Source: Oscillospiraceae bacterium
GTDB taxonomy: Bacteria; Bacillota; Clostridia; Oscillospirales; Acutalibacteraceae
Assembly: GCA_015065605.1 (NCBI GenBank)
Contig: SVPZ01000014.1
Span: forward strand, 1 to 60,075
Direction of reading: 5' to 3'
Length of the DNA: 60,075 nt
This document shows, piece after piece, positions 23,334-31,488 of this stretch (the stretch's first letter is position 1; each line of letters opens with the position of its first letter). A model generated the notes under the pieces. That model ran no database searches and was not told the origin of the DNA. It was given only the letters and a program-made list of their open reading frames with translations. The position numbers and the translations under genes are program-made.

Positions 23334-23499
23334 ATTCTTCGATATTTTCAAGCGCCATTTTTACAGCCGCAATTACAAAAGCGGAAAAAGTACATTCCTT
23401 ACCCTGTATAGCTTTTTCTACACTTTCTATAACATTATTCGGGAAACGAATAGTTTTGTTTGTTGTAGAGGGAACTACAGGAATTTTGAATTTTTCCAT
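23332..23499 (-). CDS. Small ribbon-helix-helix-like protein (YlcI/YnfO type)
   Basis: This 55-residue protein has a beta strand (NKTIRFPNNVIESVEKAI) followed by two short helices (TFSAFVIAAVKMALEN), the pattern of a minimal RHH DNA-binding dimer. Annotation pipelines often call similar proteins YlcI/YnfO family. The ATG at 23499 is set by GAGGTG seven bases upstream. It is divergent from a tiny zinc-ribbon/membrane gene, and a 32-bp perfect palindrome lies between them, so it is the best candidate for the factor that binds it. Confidence 0.75.
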   Translation of the reverse strand: MEKFKIPVVPSTTNKTIRFPNNVIESVEKAIQGKECTFSAFVIAAVKMALENIEE

Positions 23500-23553
23500 A
23501 CCGACACCTCGCAATACAATTGTCTTGCTTATAGTGTATAACAAATGTATCGG

Positions 23554-23585
23554 CAAATATGCATTGCAATTGCAATGCATATTTG
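23554..23585. promoter_or_regulatory. 32-bp perfect palindrome (candidate operator)
   Basis: The half-site CAAATATGCATTGCAA (23554-23569) is followed directly by its exact reverse complement (23570-23585). Its left arm contains the -35 box TTGCAA (23564-23569) of the rightward promoter, and the arm ends just before the -10 box. An outer pair TATAACAAAT (23537-23546) and ATTTGTTATA (23581-23590) is also inverted around it. There is no T-run, so it is not a terminator. Confidence 0.75.
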
Positions 23586-23592
23586 TTATAAT
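23564..23592 (+). promoter_or_regulatory. Promoter of the zinc-ribbon membrane gene, inside the palindrome
   Basis: TTGCAA (23564-23569), a 17-base spacer and TATAAT (23587-23592). A protein bound to the palindrome would cover the -35 box and spacer. Confidence 0.65.
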
Positions 23593-23611
23593 GCGTAGGG
23601 GGGTGATATTA

Positions 23612-23869
23612 ATGGCTGAATACTGTGTGAATTGCGTAAATGAAATTTTTGAAACAAACTATCCCGAAAAACATTTTATACTTTCTTATGATTATTGTGA
23701 AAGATGCGGAAAGTATACAAAAACAGTTGTCGTAGAAAAACGCTATTTTTATTCACGTTTGCTTAAGAATATATTTTTCCCTTTTGTAATATTTTTTTAT
23801 ATATTAAAGTTTATATATTTACTAATAAAACATTTTGTTAGTTTTGTGAGAACTTTATTGTGCAAATAA
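23612..23869 (+). CDS. Small zinc-ribbon protein with C-terminal membrane segment
   Basis: This 85-residue protein of unknown family begins with two cysteine pairs, CVNC near residues 4-7 and CERC near 29-32, likely one zinc ribbon. A hydrophobic helix IFFPFVIFFYILKFIYLLI (about 54-72) and a short basic tail ending in LLCK follow. The ATG at 23612 has a GGGGGGTGAT ribosome site. It is divergent from the RHH gene across the 32-bp palindrome. I do not recognise a function; a small membrane-tethered partner of the RHH protein is speculation. Confidence 0.7.
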   Translation: MAEYCVNCVNEIFETNYPEKHFILSYDYCERCGKYTKTVVVEKRYFYSRLLKNIFFPFVIFFYILKFIYLLIKHFVSFVRTLLCK

Positions 23870-23891
23870 ATTTTCGAATTATTTTGACAAA

Positions 23892-23920
23892 AAAAGAAGG
23901 CTTCAAAAAAGCCTTCTTTT
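23892..23920. terminator. Bidirectional terminator between the zinc-ribbon and YerC genes
   Basis: AAAAGAAGGCTT (23892-23903) and AAGCCTTCTTTT (23909-23920) pair perfectly across CAAAA. It serves both convergent genes. Confidence 0.88.
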
Positions 23921-23923
23921 AAC

Positions 23924-24193
23924 TTATTTTATAAACTTATCATATCCTTTGCCGTATTTAACACAACTGGAAACACGGGCGAGGGTGGCACTTGCAATTC
24001 CTGTTTTTTCGGTAACCTTATTATAGGTTTCACCTTGCTTTAACAGTTTTGCGGCGCAGACACGCTGAGCCATATTTTCAACCTCTTTATGAGTGCATAA
24101 ATCGTCAAAAAGCAGTTTGCAATCTTCTACCGATTCAAGACTGACAATGACCTTATACAGTTCATTTATCATTTCATCACTGATTTTAGCCAT
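23924..24193 (-). CDS. YerC/YecD family TrpR-like regulator
   Basis: This 89-residue helical protein has the TrpR-like fold signature (LCTHKEVENMAQRVCAAKLLKQGETYNKVTEKTGIASATLARVSSC, residues about 30-76, quoted for location), ending with the HTH recognition helix. The family is widespread in Firmicutes, and the B. subtilis member is uncharacterised in detail. A good AGGAGAT ribosome site precedes the ATG. It lies 10 bases downstream of the amino-acid ABC operon on the same strand, so it is probably the last gene of that operon. Confidence 0.88.
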   Translation of the reverse strand: MAKISDEMINELYKVIVSLESVEDCKLLFDDLCTHKEVENMAQRVCAAKLLKQGETYNKVTEKTGIASATLARVSSCVKYGKGYDKFIK

Positions 24194-24203
24194 TTTCTAT
24201 CTC

Positions 24204-24962
24204 CTAAATTTCTTCTAAGGATTTTGCAAGAAACGCTTTGGTTTTATCACTCTTTGGATTATCGAAGACCTCTTCGGGAGTTCCCACTTCTTCGATAACG
24301 CCGTCAGCCATAAATATAACCTTATCGGCAACGTTTTTGGCGAATTCCATTTCGTGAGTAACAACTATCATTGTGCTGTCGCCCGATTTAAGCGCTTTAA
24401 TAACCTTTAAAACTTCACCTGTAAGTTCAGGGTCAAGGGCGCTTGTAGGCTCGTCAAAGCAAAGGATTTCGGGATTCATAGCAAGAGCTCTTGCTATTGC
24501 AACTCGCTGTTGCTGACCGCCTGAAAGCTGACAGGGATATGCGTCTTTTTTATCGATAAGACCAACCTTTTCGATTAAAGCGGTTGCCTTTTGATTAATT
24601 TCATCAGTTGAAGCCGTTTTCAAAAGGGAAGGGGCAAGAGTTACGTTTTCAAAAACGGTATATTGGGGAAACAAATTAAAGTTCTGGAAAACAAGTCCGA
24701 AGTGAAGTCTGTTCTGTCTTATAGTTTCGTCGTTTTGCAGAACTTTATTCTCACTACTGAAAAGTTCCTTACCGTTAACCGATATAATTCCGCTGTCGGG
24801 AGTTTCGAGGAAATTAAGACAGCGAAGAAGGGTGGTTTTACCGCTACCCGAAGAACCTATAATAGCAAGAACTTCACCTTTATTAAGAGAAAAATCAATT
24901 CCCTTTAAAACTTCAACCTTGCCAAAATTTTTCTTTATGTTTTTTACTTCTAATACTGCCAT
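24204..24962 (-). CDS. Polar amino acid ABC transporter ATP-binding protein
   Basis: This 252-residue ATPase of the GlnQ/HisP class energises amino-acid uptake. Walker A is GSSGSGKTT (about residues 36-44), the signature is LSGGQQQR, Walker B is [14 protein letters not shown] and the switch histidine lies in VVTHEM. It follows the permease gene by three bases. Standard length. Together with the permease and binding protein it forms a complete single-permease importer. Confidence 0.95.
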   Translation of the reverse strand: MAVLEVKNIKKNFGKVEVLKGIDFSLNKGEVLAIIGSSGSGKTTLLRCLNFLETPDSGIISVNGKELFSSENKVLQNDETIRQNRLHFGLVFQNFNLFPQYTVFENVTLAPSLLKTASTDEINQKATALIEKVGLIDKKDAYPCQLSGGQQQRVAIARALAMNPEILCFDEPTSALDPELTGEVLKVIKALKSGDSTMIVVTHEMEFAKNVADKVIFMADGVIEEVGTPEEVFDNPKSDKTKAFLAKSLEEI

Positions 24963-24965
24963 ATC

Positions 24966-25661
24966 CTAACTCCTGAAATAACTGAGTTTTTTCTCTAATT
25001 TGCCGAGAACTACGGTAAGAATTCCTACGAAAATAAGATAGAACACACCCGTAAAGAAAAGCGGCCAGATAAGAGCTTTTTCAGCGGCAAGAATGTTTGC
25101 TTTATAAATAATTTCTCCTACCATAATACAGTTTGCAAGAGCGGTATCTTTAATAAGAGTGATTATTTCGTTGGACATAGGCGGAACTATTCGCTGAATA
25201 ACCTGTTTAAGAACGATTTTACGGAAAACCTGAGATTTGGTAAGTCCGAGAACGTAACCTGCTTCGTACTGACCTTTGGAAATACTTTCAATACCGCCTC
25301 TATATATTTCGGAAAAGTAGCAGGCGTAGTTAAGCACGAATGCAATTAATACTGCAATTACGCTGCCTGCATAGGAAAGCGTGTTACCGGTTGTAAAGGC
25401 AAGGTTTATATCTTTCCAGATGTTAACGCCGAAAAGCAGGGGAGGTACGTAGTAAATTATGAATATCTGGAGCATAAGAGGAACACCTCTTACAATCCAA
25501 ACGAAAATACGTGATATACTTCTGACAACTTTAAATTTACTCATTGAACAAAAGGCTATAGGTAAACCAAGCGGTGCGCCGCAAAGCAGCGTCACCGCAA
25601 AGATTAGTAAAGATATTTTAAAGCCGTCAAACAAGAATAAGACTATATCTATGAATGACAT
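24966..25661 (-). CDS. Polar amino acid ABC transporter permease
   Basis: This 231-residue permease of the HisM/GlnP class shows the N-terminal FKISLLIFAVTLLCGAPLGL, several membrane helices, and the EAA-type coupling loop EAGYVLGLTKSQVFRKIVLKQ (quoted in part) followed by QRIVPPMSNEIITLIKDTALA, typical of amino-acid permeases. It presumably works as a homodimer, since only one permease gene is present. GGAG lies about ten bases before the ATG. Confidence 0.94.
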   Translation of the reverse strand: MSFIDIVLFLFDGFKISLLIFAVTLLCGAPLGLPIAFCSMSKFKVVRSISRIFVWIVRGVPLMLQIFIIYYVPPLLFGVNIWKDINLAFTTGNTLSYAGSVIAVLIAFVLNYACYFSEIYRGGIESISKGQYEAGYVLGLTKSQVFRKIVLKQVIQRIVPPMSNEIITLIKDTALANCIMVGEIIYKANILAAEKALIWPLFFTGVFYLIFVGILTVVLGKLEKKLSYFRS

Positions 25662-25685
25662 TTAAAAATTTCTCCAAGTGATTAA

Positions 25686-26465
25686 TTATTTCTGATCAGA
25701 AAAATCAGTAATGGTAGTGGTTGCTACGTCGTATTTTTCAGCAAGTGCTGCTAAAGAGCCGTCAGCAGCCATAGCTTCGAGCTGAGCGTTAACCTTAGCG
25801 GTAAGATCGCTACCCTTCTTAAAGCCGATAGCATAGAATTCAACGTCGCTGGAAAGAGCGTCGATTATAGCAAGGTCAGCGTAATCGCCCTTGCCGCAAT
25901 AGTTTTTAGCAAGCTGAGCATCAACAACTGCAAAGTCAGCGTTACCGGTCTTTACGGAAAGAAGACAGTCGGTCTGCTTGGTAGCGCCCTTGAAGATAAT
26001 TTCGCCGAAATCCTTAGCATAGGATTCGCCTGCAGAACCGATTTCAGCATCACCGATTTTACCGATAAGATCTTCTTTAGCAGCGATGTTAGAGGAAGTC
26101 TTAGCAACTACAACCTGACGGTTTTCCATATAGTTGTAGGAGAAGTCAACGAGTTCGGCACGTGCAACACCGTCGTCGGAACCGTTACTGGTAAAGCCGT
26201 TCCAAATACAGTCTATAGTACCGGAGTTAAGGTCGGTGTATTTGTTTTCCCATTTGATTTCCTTGAAGATAACCTTGTAACCGAGTTTTGCGAATATGGC
26301 TTCTGCAAGTTCGGTATCGAAACCAACGAGTTTGCCGTTATCGTCAAGATAGTTCATAGGCTCGTAAAGAGTGTAACCTACGATTACGGTTTTTTCAGCG
26401 CCGCAACCTGCAAAGCAGAATGCGATTAAAAGAACTGAAAGTAAAAGTGCTAATAATTTTTTCAT
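25686..26465 (-). CDS. Amino acid ABC transporter substrate-binding lipoprotein
   Basis: This 259-residue type II periplasmic-binding-protein-like lipoprotein begins MKKLLALLLSVLLIAFCFAGC, with the lipobox FAGC placing it on the outer face of the membrane. EPMNYLDDNGKLVGFDTELA and the later YNYMENRQVVVAK match the SBP_bac_3 family for polar amino acids; the ligand is not resolvable. The start at 26465 follows AAAGG and begins the signal peptide, although an ATG at 26498 is in frame. It is first in a three- or four-gene operon. Confidence 0.93.
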   Translation of the reverse strand: MKKLLALLLSVLLIAFCFAGCGAEKTVIVGYTLYEPMNYLDDNGKLVGFDTELAEAIFAKLGYKVIFKEIKWENKYTDLNSGTIDCIWNGFTSNGSDDGVARAELVDFSYNYMENRQVVVAKTSSNIAAKEDLIGKIGDAEIGSAGESYAKDFGEIIFKGATKQTDCLLSVKTGNADFAVVDAQLAKNYCGKGDYADLAIIDALSSDVEFYAIGFKKGSDLTAKVNAQLEAMAADGSLAALAEKYDVATTTITDFSDQK

Positions 26466-26511
26466 TTTAATCAACCTTTCTTTTTGGGGTAGCCCCATAT
26501 GTGATAATGGT

Positions 26512-26540
26512 ATTATACTTCACTTCGCTGAAGAAGTAAA
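26512..26540 (-). promoter_or_regulatory. Promoter of the amino-acid ABC operon
   Basis: Minus-strand TTTACT (26540-26535), a 17-base spacer and TATAAT (26517-26512). The leader contains a small GGGG-CTA-CCCC hairpin near 26486-26496. Confidence 0.6.
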
Positions 26541-26577
26541 GTGTTTTTTGCAAAAATTTTTAAAAAATATAAAAAAA

Positions 26578-26604
26578 CACCTCGAAAATATAGATTTCAA
26601 GGTG
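26578..26604 (-). terminator. Terminator of the yfiH-type gene
   Basis: On the minus strand CACCTTGAAA pairs with TTTCGAGGTG around TCTATA, with one G-T pair, followed by TTTTTTATA. Confidence 0.8.
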
Positions 26605-26612
26605 CTTTTGCG

Positions 26613-27440
26613 TTATTTCAGAGCAATAAGTGCGGCAAGATTTCCTCTTTTACCCTTTGTGAAGCGGTGAGAATGGAAAACGTCGGGGTGGCAGTTGGTG
26701 CACAGGTCGGTAACGTCAATGTTTCCTTCTCTTATTCCGGCATTCATTAAAATTTCTTTATTAGTTTCCCAAAGGTCGAGCTGATATTTTCCGTTATCTT
26801 TTTTAATAAAGATTTTATCCTTATTTAAATATGGTATTTTAGAAAGTGGTTCAAAAACGGCGTCATCAACCTCGTAACAGCCTTGGCAAATAGAAGGTCC
26901 TATTGCGCAAATTATATCTTTTGGGTCGCAATCAAAGTTATCGCGCATCTTCTCAATCGTCACTCTTCCGATTTCACTTGCAGTTCCGCGCCATCCTGCA
27001 TGGGAAGTGGCTATAACCTTTTTTACCTTGTCGCAAAACAGCAGGGGAGTACAGTCAGCGTACTGAGTAACAAGTGTTACTCCTGAGATATTGGTTATAA
27101 GACCGTCAACGTCGGTGTAATCTCTGCCTTTGACGATACCTTTTCCTATATCGTTTTCGGTTACGATTCTTACGTTATTCGTATGGGTTTGCTGAGAAAG
27201 TACGGCTCTTTCGGGGTCGGTACCTATAACAGCGCAAATACGTCTGTAGTTTTCGAAAACCTTGCGTTCGCTGTCCCCGTTAGTAAAACTCATATTCATC
27301 GAGGCATAATAGCCCTCACTTACTCCGCCGATTCTGGTGGTAAAAGCGTGGTTTACCAGATTTGTTTTATCAAAAAGGGGGAAGGTTATATAAACAACTC
27401 CGTCCTTCTCGTTAATATTAAGATTTTTCGAAGCAAGCAT
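26613..27440 (-). CDS. YfiH/LACC1 family purine nucleoside phosphorylase (laccase-domain protein)
   Basis: This 275-residue protein is of the Cu-oxidase_4/DUF152 family; characterised members cleave adenosine and inosine by phosphorolysis, and some deaminate adenosine. The metal-site motifs are TTRIGGVSEGYYASMN, DCTPLLFCD with HAGWRGTASEI, and the C-terminal GIREGNIDVTDLCT...FHSHR. The start at 27440 was chosen for AAAGGAG at seven bases; an in-frame ATG 27 bases upstream lies within the cpsB 3' end. The one-base gap to the preceding gene implies coupling with cpsB, a pairing without an obvious functional reason. Confidence 0.9.
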   Translation of the reverse strand: MLASKNLNINEKDGVVYITFPLFDKTNLVNHAFTTRIGGVSEGYYASMNMSFTNGDSERKVFENYRRICAVIGTDPERAVLSQQTHTNNVRIVTENDIGKGIVKGRDYTDVDGLITNISGVTLVTQYADCTPLLFCDKVKKVIATSHAGWRGTASEIGRVTIEKMRDNFDCDPKDIICAIGPSICQGCYEVDDAVFEPLSKIPYLNKDKIFIKKDNGKYQLDLWETNKEILMNAGIREGNIDVTDLCTNCHPDVFHSHRFTKGKRGNLAALIALK

Positions 27441-27441
27441 A

Positions 27442-28158
27442 TTATTCTCCTTTGATTTTACTTTCAAGTCTGTCCGAGTTTTTCTTAATAGTGACCAGTT
27501 GAGAATAGTATTTGTCTTTTAATGCGGAAAACGCTTTTTTTATTAAAACGGGACGGGTTTCAGGGGAATGTGCATCGGAAGCAATATATGAAACCAGTCC
27601 TCGCTTTAACAGTTTATTGACGGTTTTTAAAGAACCTTCTCTTAATGCGGAATCGGCGTTGATTTGACCTTTTATATTTCCGTTCGATAAAATTTTAAGA
27701 AGCTTTTTAAAAAGTTTATCGTTGGCGTAACGCTCAACGTGGGCGAGAATTACGGTGATGCCCAAATCTCTGTCAATATTTTCTACCTCTCTTAGCATAT
27801 ATTCCGAAAGCGGTAATAAAAACGGAAGTTCAAGCAACAGAATATGGGTGCCTTCAATACAAAGCTTATCAAGGTCGGCGCATTTTGAAATACCTGTAAA
27901 GTATTGCACTTCGTGTCCGAAAAAAATGCTTGGTAAATCCTCGTATTTTATTGCTTCTTTCAAATTTTCAAAGGCAGCACGGCATTTTGAAATATGAAGT
28001 TCAAGCTCATCGGCTTCAGGATAAAAATGCGGAGTGCATATAACCGACGAAACGTCATTTTCTTTTTCTTGCCTTAAAAGCGCAATGGCTTCGTCAATAT
28101 TTATTGCGCCGTCATCAACGGCGGGGAGAATATGTGAATGAATATCAATATAACCCAT
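27442..28158 (-). CDS. CpsB/YwqE-type tyrosine-protein phosphatase (PHP domain)
   Basis: This 238-residue manganese-dependent phosphatase has the PHP signature DIHSHILPAVDDGA at residues 4-17, plus CTPHF and the later IASDAHSPETRP metal ligands. In Gram-positive capsule systems it dephosphorylates the CpsD tyrosine kinase. GGAGG precedes the ATG. It lies downstream of cpsC-cpsD on the same strand but is separated from them by a hairpin at 28187-28220, so its level may be set independently. Confidence 0.92.
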   Translation of the reverse strand: MGYIDIHSHILPAVDDGAINIDEAIALLRQEKENDVSSVICTPHFYPEADELELHISKCRAAFENLKEAIKYEDLPSIFFGHEVQYFTGISKCADLDKLCIEGTHILLLELPFLLPLSEYMLREVENIDRDLGITVILAHVERYANDKLFKKLLKILSNGNIKGQINADSALREGSLKTVNKLLKRGLVSYIASDAHSPETRPVLIKKAFSALKDKYYSQLVTIKKNSDRLESKIKGE

Positions 28159-28186
28159 AATTCCTCCAAGAGCAAAACGTTTTGAA

Positions 28187-28220
28187 AAGTCCGACGTAAA
28201 GGTATTGTTACGTCGGACTT
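28187..28220 (-). terminator. Hairpin between cpsD and cpsB genes
   Basis: AAGTCCGACGTAA (28187-28199) and TTACGTCGGACTT (28208-28220) form a perfect 13-bp stem. The minus-strand tail (TTCAAAACG) is poor in T, so it may be a leaky attenuator or an RNA-stability element rather than a full stop. Confidence 0.6.
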
Positions 28221-28224
28221 CTTG

Positions 28225-28938
28225 TTATTTGTACTGATACTTATAGCGATACGCAGAACGGTACTTTTTATAATAATATTTTTTTGTGTTTTTAGGATTA
28301 ACGTCGTTAATAATCGTTCCTAAAACACGGATATTTGCAAATTTACAAGCGGCAAGAGCACGACGTACGTCGTCTTTTCGTGTGCTGCCTTCTTTAACTA
28401 CAAGAACAAGGCCGTCGGTTTTCGGAGCAAGAGAGATAGCGTCCGAAACTATGTTTATGGGAGTGGAGTCAAAAATAATGTACTCATAGCGTTGCTTTAA
28501 AGCTTCGAGCAAATCCGCAAGAGCGGTAGATTCAATAAGCTCTATAGGATTAGAGGGAAGGGGACCTGACGTTAATACGTCTAAATTTTTGCTTACGTTC
28601 TGAACACATTCTTCAAAAGAAGCGGTTGCAGAAAGTATAGAATAAAGGCCTTTTGTATTAACGAGCTTTAACTTTTTATGGATGGAAGGACGGCGAAGGT
28701 CGGCATCGATAAGAAGCACGTTTTTACCGAGCTGTGAAAAAGCAACTGCTACGTTTACAGCGGTTGTGGATTTGCCTTCGCTGGGAATAGAACTCGAAAT
28801 AACGAAGGACTTGTTTCCTGTAGTGGGAAGCGAAAAAGAAAGATTGGTTCTGATTGTTTTATATGCTTCAACAACGGCAAAAGGAACCTTTTTTGTTGCT
28901 ACCTTGTTTTCGGAAGTCTGAATATTCTGATTATCCAT
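28225..28938 (-). CDS. CpsD/CapB family tyrosine-protein kinase
   Basis: This 237-residue BY-kinase has the P-loop IPSEGKSTT (residues 51-59), the Walker A' LIDADLRRPSIHKK (about 75-88) and a Walker B IIFDSTPINIVSD. It ends with a cluster of eight tyrosines (YYYKKYRSAYRYKYQY), the usual autophosphorylation tail. It needs the adjacent CpsC-like activator, encoded six bases upstream. These kinases tune extracellular polysaccharide polymerisation. GGAGG precedes the ATG. Confidence 0.93.
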   Translation of the reverse strand: MDNQNIQTSENKVATKKVPFAVVEAYKTIRTNLSFSLPTTGNKSFVISSSIPSEGKSTTAVNVAVAFSQLGKNVLLIDADLRRPSIHKKLKLVNTKGLYSILSATASFEECVQNVSKNLDVLTSGPLPSNPIELIESTALADLLEALKQRYEYIIFDSTPINIVSDAISLAPKTDGLVLVVKEGSTRKDDVRRALAACKFANIRVLGTIINDVNPKNTKKYYYKKYRSAYRYKYQYK

Positions 28939-28943
28939 GTTCT

Positions 28944-29675
28944 TTAACCTCCTGTAGAAACACTGCCCGTTTTAGCACGGTATGCATAAGTGGGACTGTT
29001 GTCAAAATTCGGAACTGAACCGAGTACGGGAACAGTAAAGGTTTCGGTAAAATCTTCTTCACTTTTAATGGTCTGGTCAAGGGAAGCGAACAGAACTAAA
29101 AGTACACAGGTTACCACTGCACCTAATAAACCGAAAATAAAGGTTGAACTTATAGTGCTTGGGTAAACCATTGAAGCTTTATAAGCTTTATCCATAACTT
29201 CAACCGTTACGGGCGGGAGTTTTCCAGACATATATTGCGGACAAAGGTCGGTGAAGGTGTTAGCAATAAGCATAGCTTCTTCGGGGTTGGTGCTTTTAAA
29301 GGATATGTCGATAAAAAGATTTTCATCATCTCTTTTGGAAATGCTGAAAGCACCTTTTAACTTAGAAAAAGAATATTTTTCACCGATGGCGGTGGAAAGG
29401 TCCTGATAAATACCCTGAGATTTAAGAATATCAACACAGGTATCAACAAGATAGATAGATGCCGATAAATCGTTTGTCTGAATTGAATCATCACGATTAT
29501 CTGTTATCAGACCGCCGTTAGTTATAAGGATAGAAGTTTTTGCGCTATATACGGGAGTAGCAAGAAAATTACAGTAGCCGAACGCCAATGCAGCACAAAG
29601 TACGGCAACTATAATCACTAACCATATACGGCGCAAAATAATTGAAATAATCGAGGAAAGAGATATTTCATTCAT
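28944..29675 (-). CDS. CpsC/Wzz-type chain-length determinant and kinase activator
   Basis: This 243-residue Wzz-domain membrane protein has two transmembrane helices: IWLVIIVAVLCAALAFGYC (about residues 17-35) and STFIFGLLGAVVTCVLLVLFA (about 180-200, shortened here). An extracytoplasmic loop and a short cytoplasmic tail, which activates CpsD, complete it. It is first of the cpsC-cpsD pair, with promoter space of 81 bases after rqcH. No polysaccharide polymerase or glycosyltransferase follows, unlike in capsule operons. Confidence 0.9.
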   Translation of the reverse strand: MNEISLSSIISIILRRIWLVIIVAVLCAALAFGYCNFLATPVYSAKTSILITNGGLITDNRDDSIQTNDLSASIYLVDTCVDILKSQGIYQDLSTAIGEKYSFSKLKGAFSISKRDDENLFIDISFKSTNPEEAMLIANTFTDLCPQYMSGKLPPVTVEVMDKAYKASMVYPSTISSTFIFGLLGAVVTCVLLVLFASLDQTIKSEEDFTETFTVPVLGSVPNFDNSPTYAYRAKTGSVSTGG

Positions 29676-29756
29676 ATTTTTACTCCGTTCTGTGAAAAAA
29701 CACTAATAATTTTTATACATCTTATATTATATAACAGTAAAACGGTTAAGTCAAGA

Positions 29757-31487
29757 TTAAAAACTCGGAAGTTGAGGTGTTACAAACAAGGTTTTTTCTC
29801 CGCTGTAAATAACCATTCCCGGTTTTGCGCCGTTAGGTTTTTTTACGTATTTAATAAGGGTATAATCCACCGGCACCGACGAGGAATTCTGCGCCTTTGA
29901 GTGATAGGCTGCTATACCTGCGGCTAAAATTATTTCATCATCGCTAACCTCTGCGTTTTGTACCGATAAAACGGTATGGCTTCCGGGTATATTTTTTGTA
30001 TGAAACCAAATATCCGTTTTTTTGGCAACGCTTAGAGTAAGCCTGTCGTTTTGTCTGTTGTTTTTGCCAACTAAAATTTTATTGCCTTTTGGCGTAACGT
30101 ACTGCCTGAAGGTTTCGTTTGCCTTTGCCTTTTTTTGCTTTGAAGAAATATGCAGAATACCCGATTCAATAAGTTCTTCTCTTATATCGTTTAGCTCCGA
30201 AAGGGTTTCGGCACGGGTAAGAGCATCAAGAACGCTTTCAAAATACAAAAGGTCTTTTTCATCCTCTTCAATAAGTTCCTTCAGCATTTTTTCCGCCGTA
30301 TAGGATTTTTTATATTCCTTGAAATATTTATCGGCATTAGCGGCAGGGGAAATAGACGGGTCAAGAGGAATAACTATATCGGAAAGATTTTCGTCGTAAT
30401 AATTGGAAAGAGTTACGCTTTTGCTTCCCGCTTTTAAAAGGTAAAGATTTGCTTTTAGAAGTTCGCCGTAAATTCTGTATTTTTCTCTGTCGGCGCATTT
30501 TTCCAAATCTTTTTTTCTTAGTTCTTTTTTACGGGCGGTTCTTTGCATAAGTATGGACAGAAGCTTATAAATATCTGTTGCTGCGCGACGGATTCTTTCG
30601 GCGTTTTCTCTTTTTTGATAAAAAGTGTCAAGAGTTTCGCTGAAGGAAGATAAAAACTCGCATTTAAGCTCCGGACCGTACTGGGTTATTTCGGTAAAAG
30701 AAAATTCTTTCGGCACACCCTTTGAGTCGGTCAGAATACAGGGATTTTCTTTTTCGGTAATATCGCGTAAAAGAGAATTGAGTACCCCCGTTACGTTCAT
30801 TTTTTCTCCGTCGGTCAATTCACTGACGTTTTTTTGAAAATCTCCCGCAATTCTTAAAGCAATTTCTCTTGCAACAAGCGGTGAAACGCCTTCAAGCGTG
30901 TCAAGTACCGCCTGACTTAAAGTGCGGTTCTCTTTAGTTAAAATCTCTTTTGCCAAAAGGTCGGTTTTTACCGTTAAAATACTTAGTTTATCGGTTTTTG
31001 CAGGGGGAAGGTACTTTGCGCCCGGCTGAATAATTCGTGTGTTTGCTTCAAGGTCACTGCGTCTGACGGCATCAAGAATAACACCAAAGGTATCGGTAAG
31101 TATTATATTGGGCTGACTTCCTATAAGTTCGCAAATAACCTTGGGATAAATAACGTCACCCATTTCGTTAAGAGAAGAAAAGGTGAGGGTAAGTACCCTT
31201 TCAAGCCCCGTTTGCTCTACCGAAACAAGACGGGCGGCGGAAAGATATTTTCGCATCAGCATACAAAACATTGGCGGAGAGGGTGGATTATCGGGTTTAA
31301 AGGAGGTGAAATGCACCCTTGCACTGCCTTGACGTGCTGACAATAAAAGTCTTTTTGAGCCTTCTTTTGAGCGCAACAAAAACACCAGCTCATCTCGGGA
31401 CGGCTGGTAAATTTTATCAAGATGCGCACCAACGTAAAGGATCAGTTCGTTTTTTATTTTGCTTAAAAAAGCACCGTCTAAAGACAT
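29757..31487 (-). CDS. rqcH: RqcH / NFACT family ribosome-associated quality-control factor
   Basis: This 576-residue NFACT protein (once called fibronectin-binding protein) has an NFACT-N domain (residues about 5-130, with VICELIGSQPNIIL), HhH and coiled-coil central regions, and a C-terminal NFACT-R domain (ILVGKNNRQNDRLTLSVAKKTDIWFHTKNIPGSH, quoted for location near 460-495). RqcH binds stalled 50S subunits and adds C-terminal alanine tails for degradation. Full length for the bacterial protein. Its start is two bases from the trmK stop, so the genes are coupled. Confidence 0.93.
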   Translation of the reverse strand: MSLDGAFLSKIKNELILYVGAHLDKIYQPSRDELVFLLRSKEGSKRLLLSARQGSARVHFTSFKPDNPPSPPMFCMLMRKYLSAARLVSVEQTGLERVLTLTFSSLNEMGDVIYPKVICELIGSQPNIILTDTFGVILDAVRRSDLEANTRIIQPGAKYLPPAKTDKLSILTVKTDLLAKEILTKENRTLSQAVLDTLEGVSPLVAREIALRIAGDFQKNVSELTDGEKMNVTGVLNSLLRDITEKENPCILTDSKGVPKEFSFTEITQYGPELKCEFLSSFSETLDTFYQKRENAERIRRAATDIYKLLSILMQRTARKKELRKKDLEKCADREKYRIYGELLKANLYLLKAGSKSVTLSNYYDENLSDIVIPLDPSISPAANADKYFKEYKKSYTAEKMLKELIEEDEKDLLYFESVLDALTRAETLSELNDIREELIESGILHISSKQKKAKANETFRQYVTPKGNKILVGKNNRQNDRLTLSVAKKTDIWFHTKNIPGSHTVLSVQNAEVSDDEIILAAGIAAYHSKAQNSSSVPVDYTLIKYVKKPNGAKPGMVIYSGEKTLFVTPQLPSF

Positions 31488-31488
31488 A

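Noticed and set aside
23456-23611. Longer N-terminus for the zinc-ribbon gene
   Set aside because: The in-frame extension covers the promoter and palindrome; the ATG at 23612 has a strong ribosome site.
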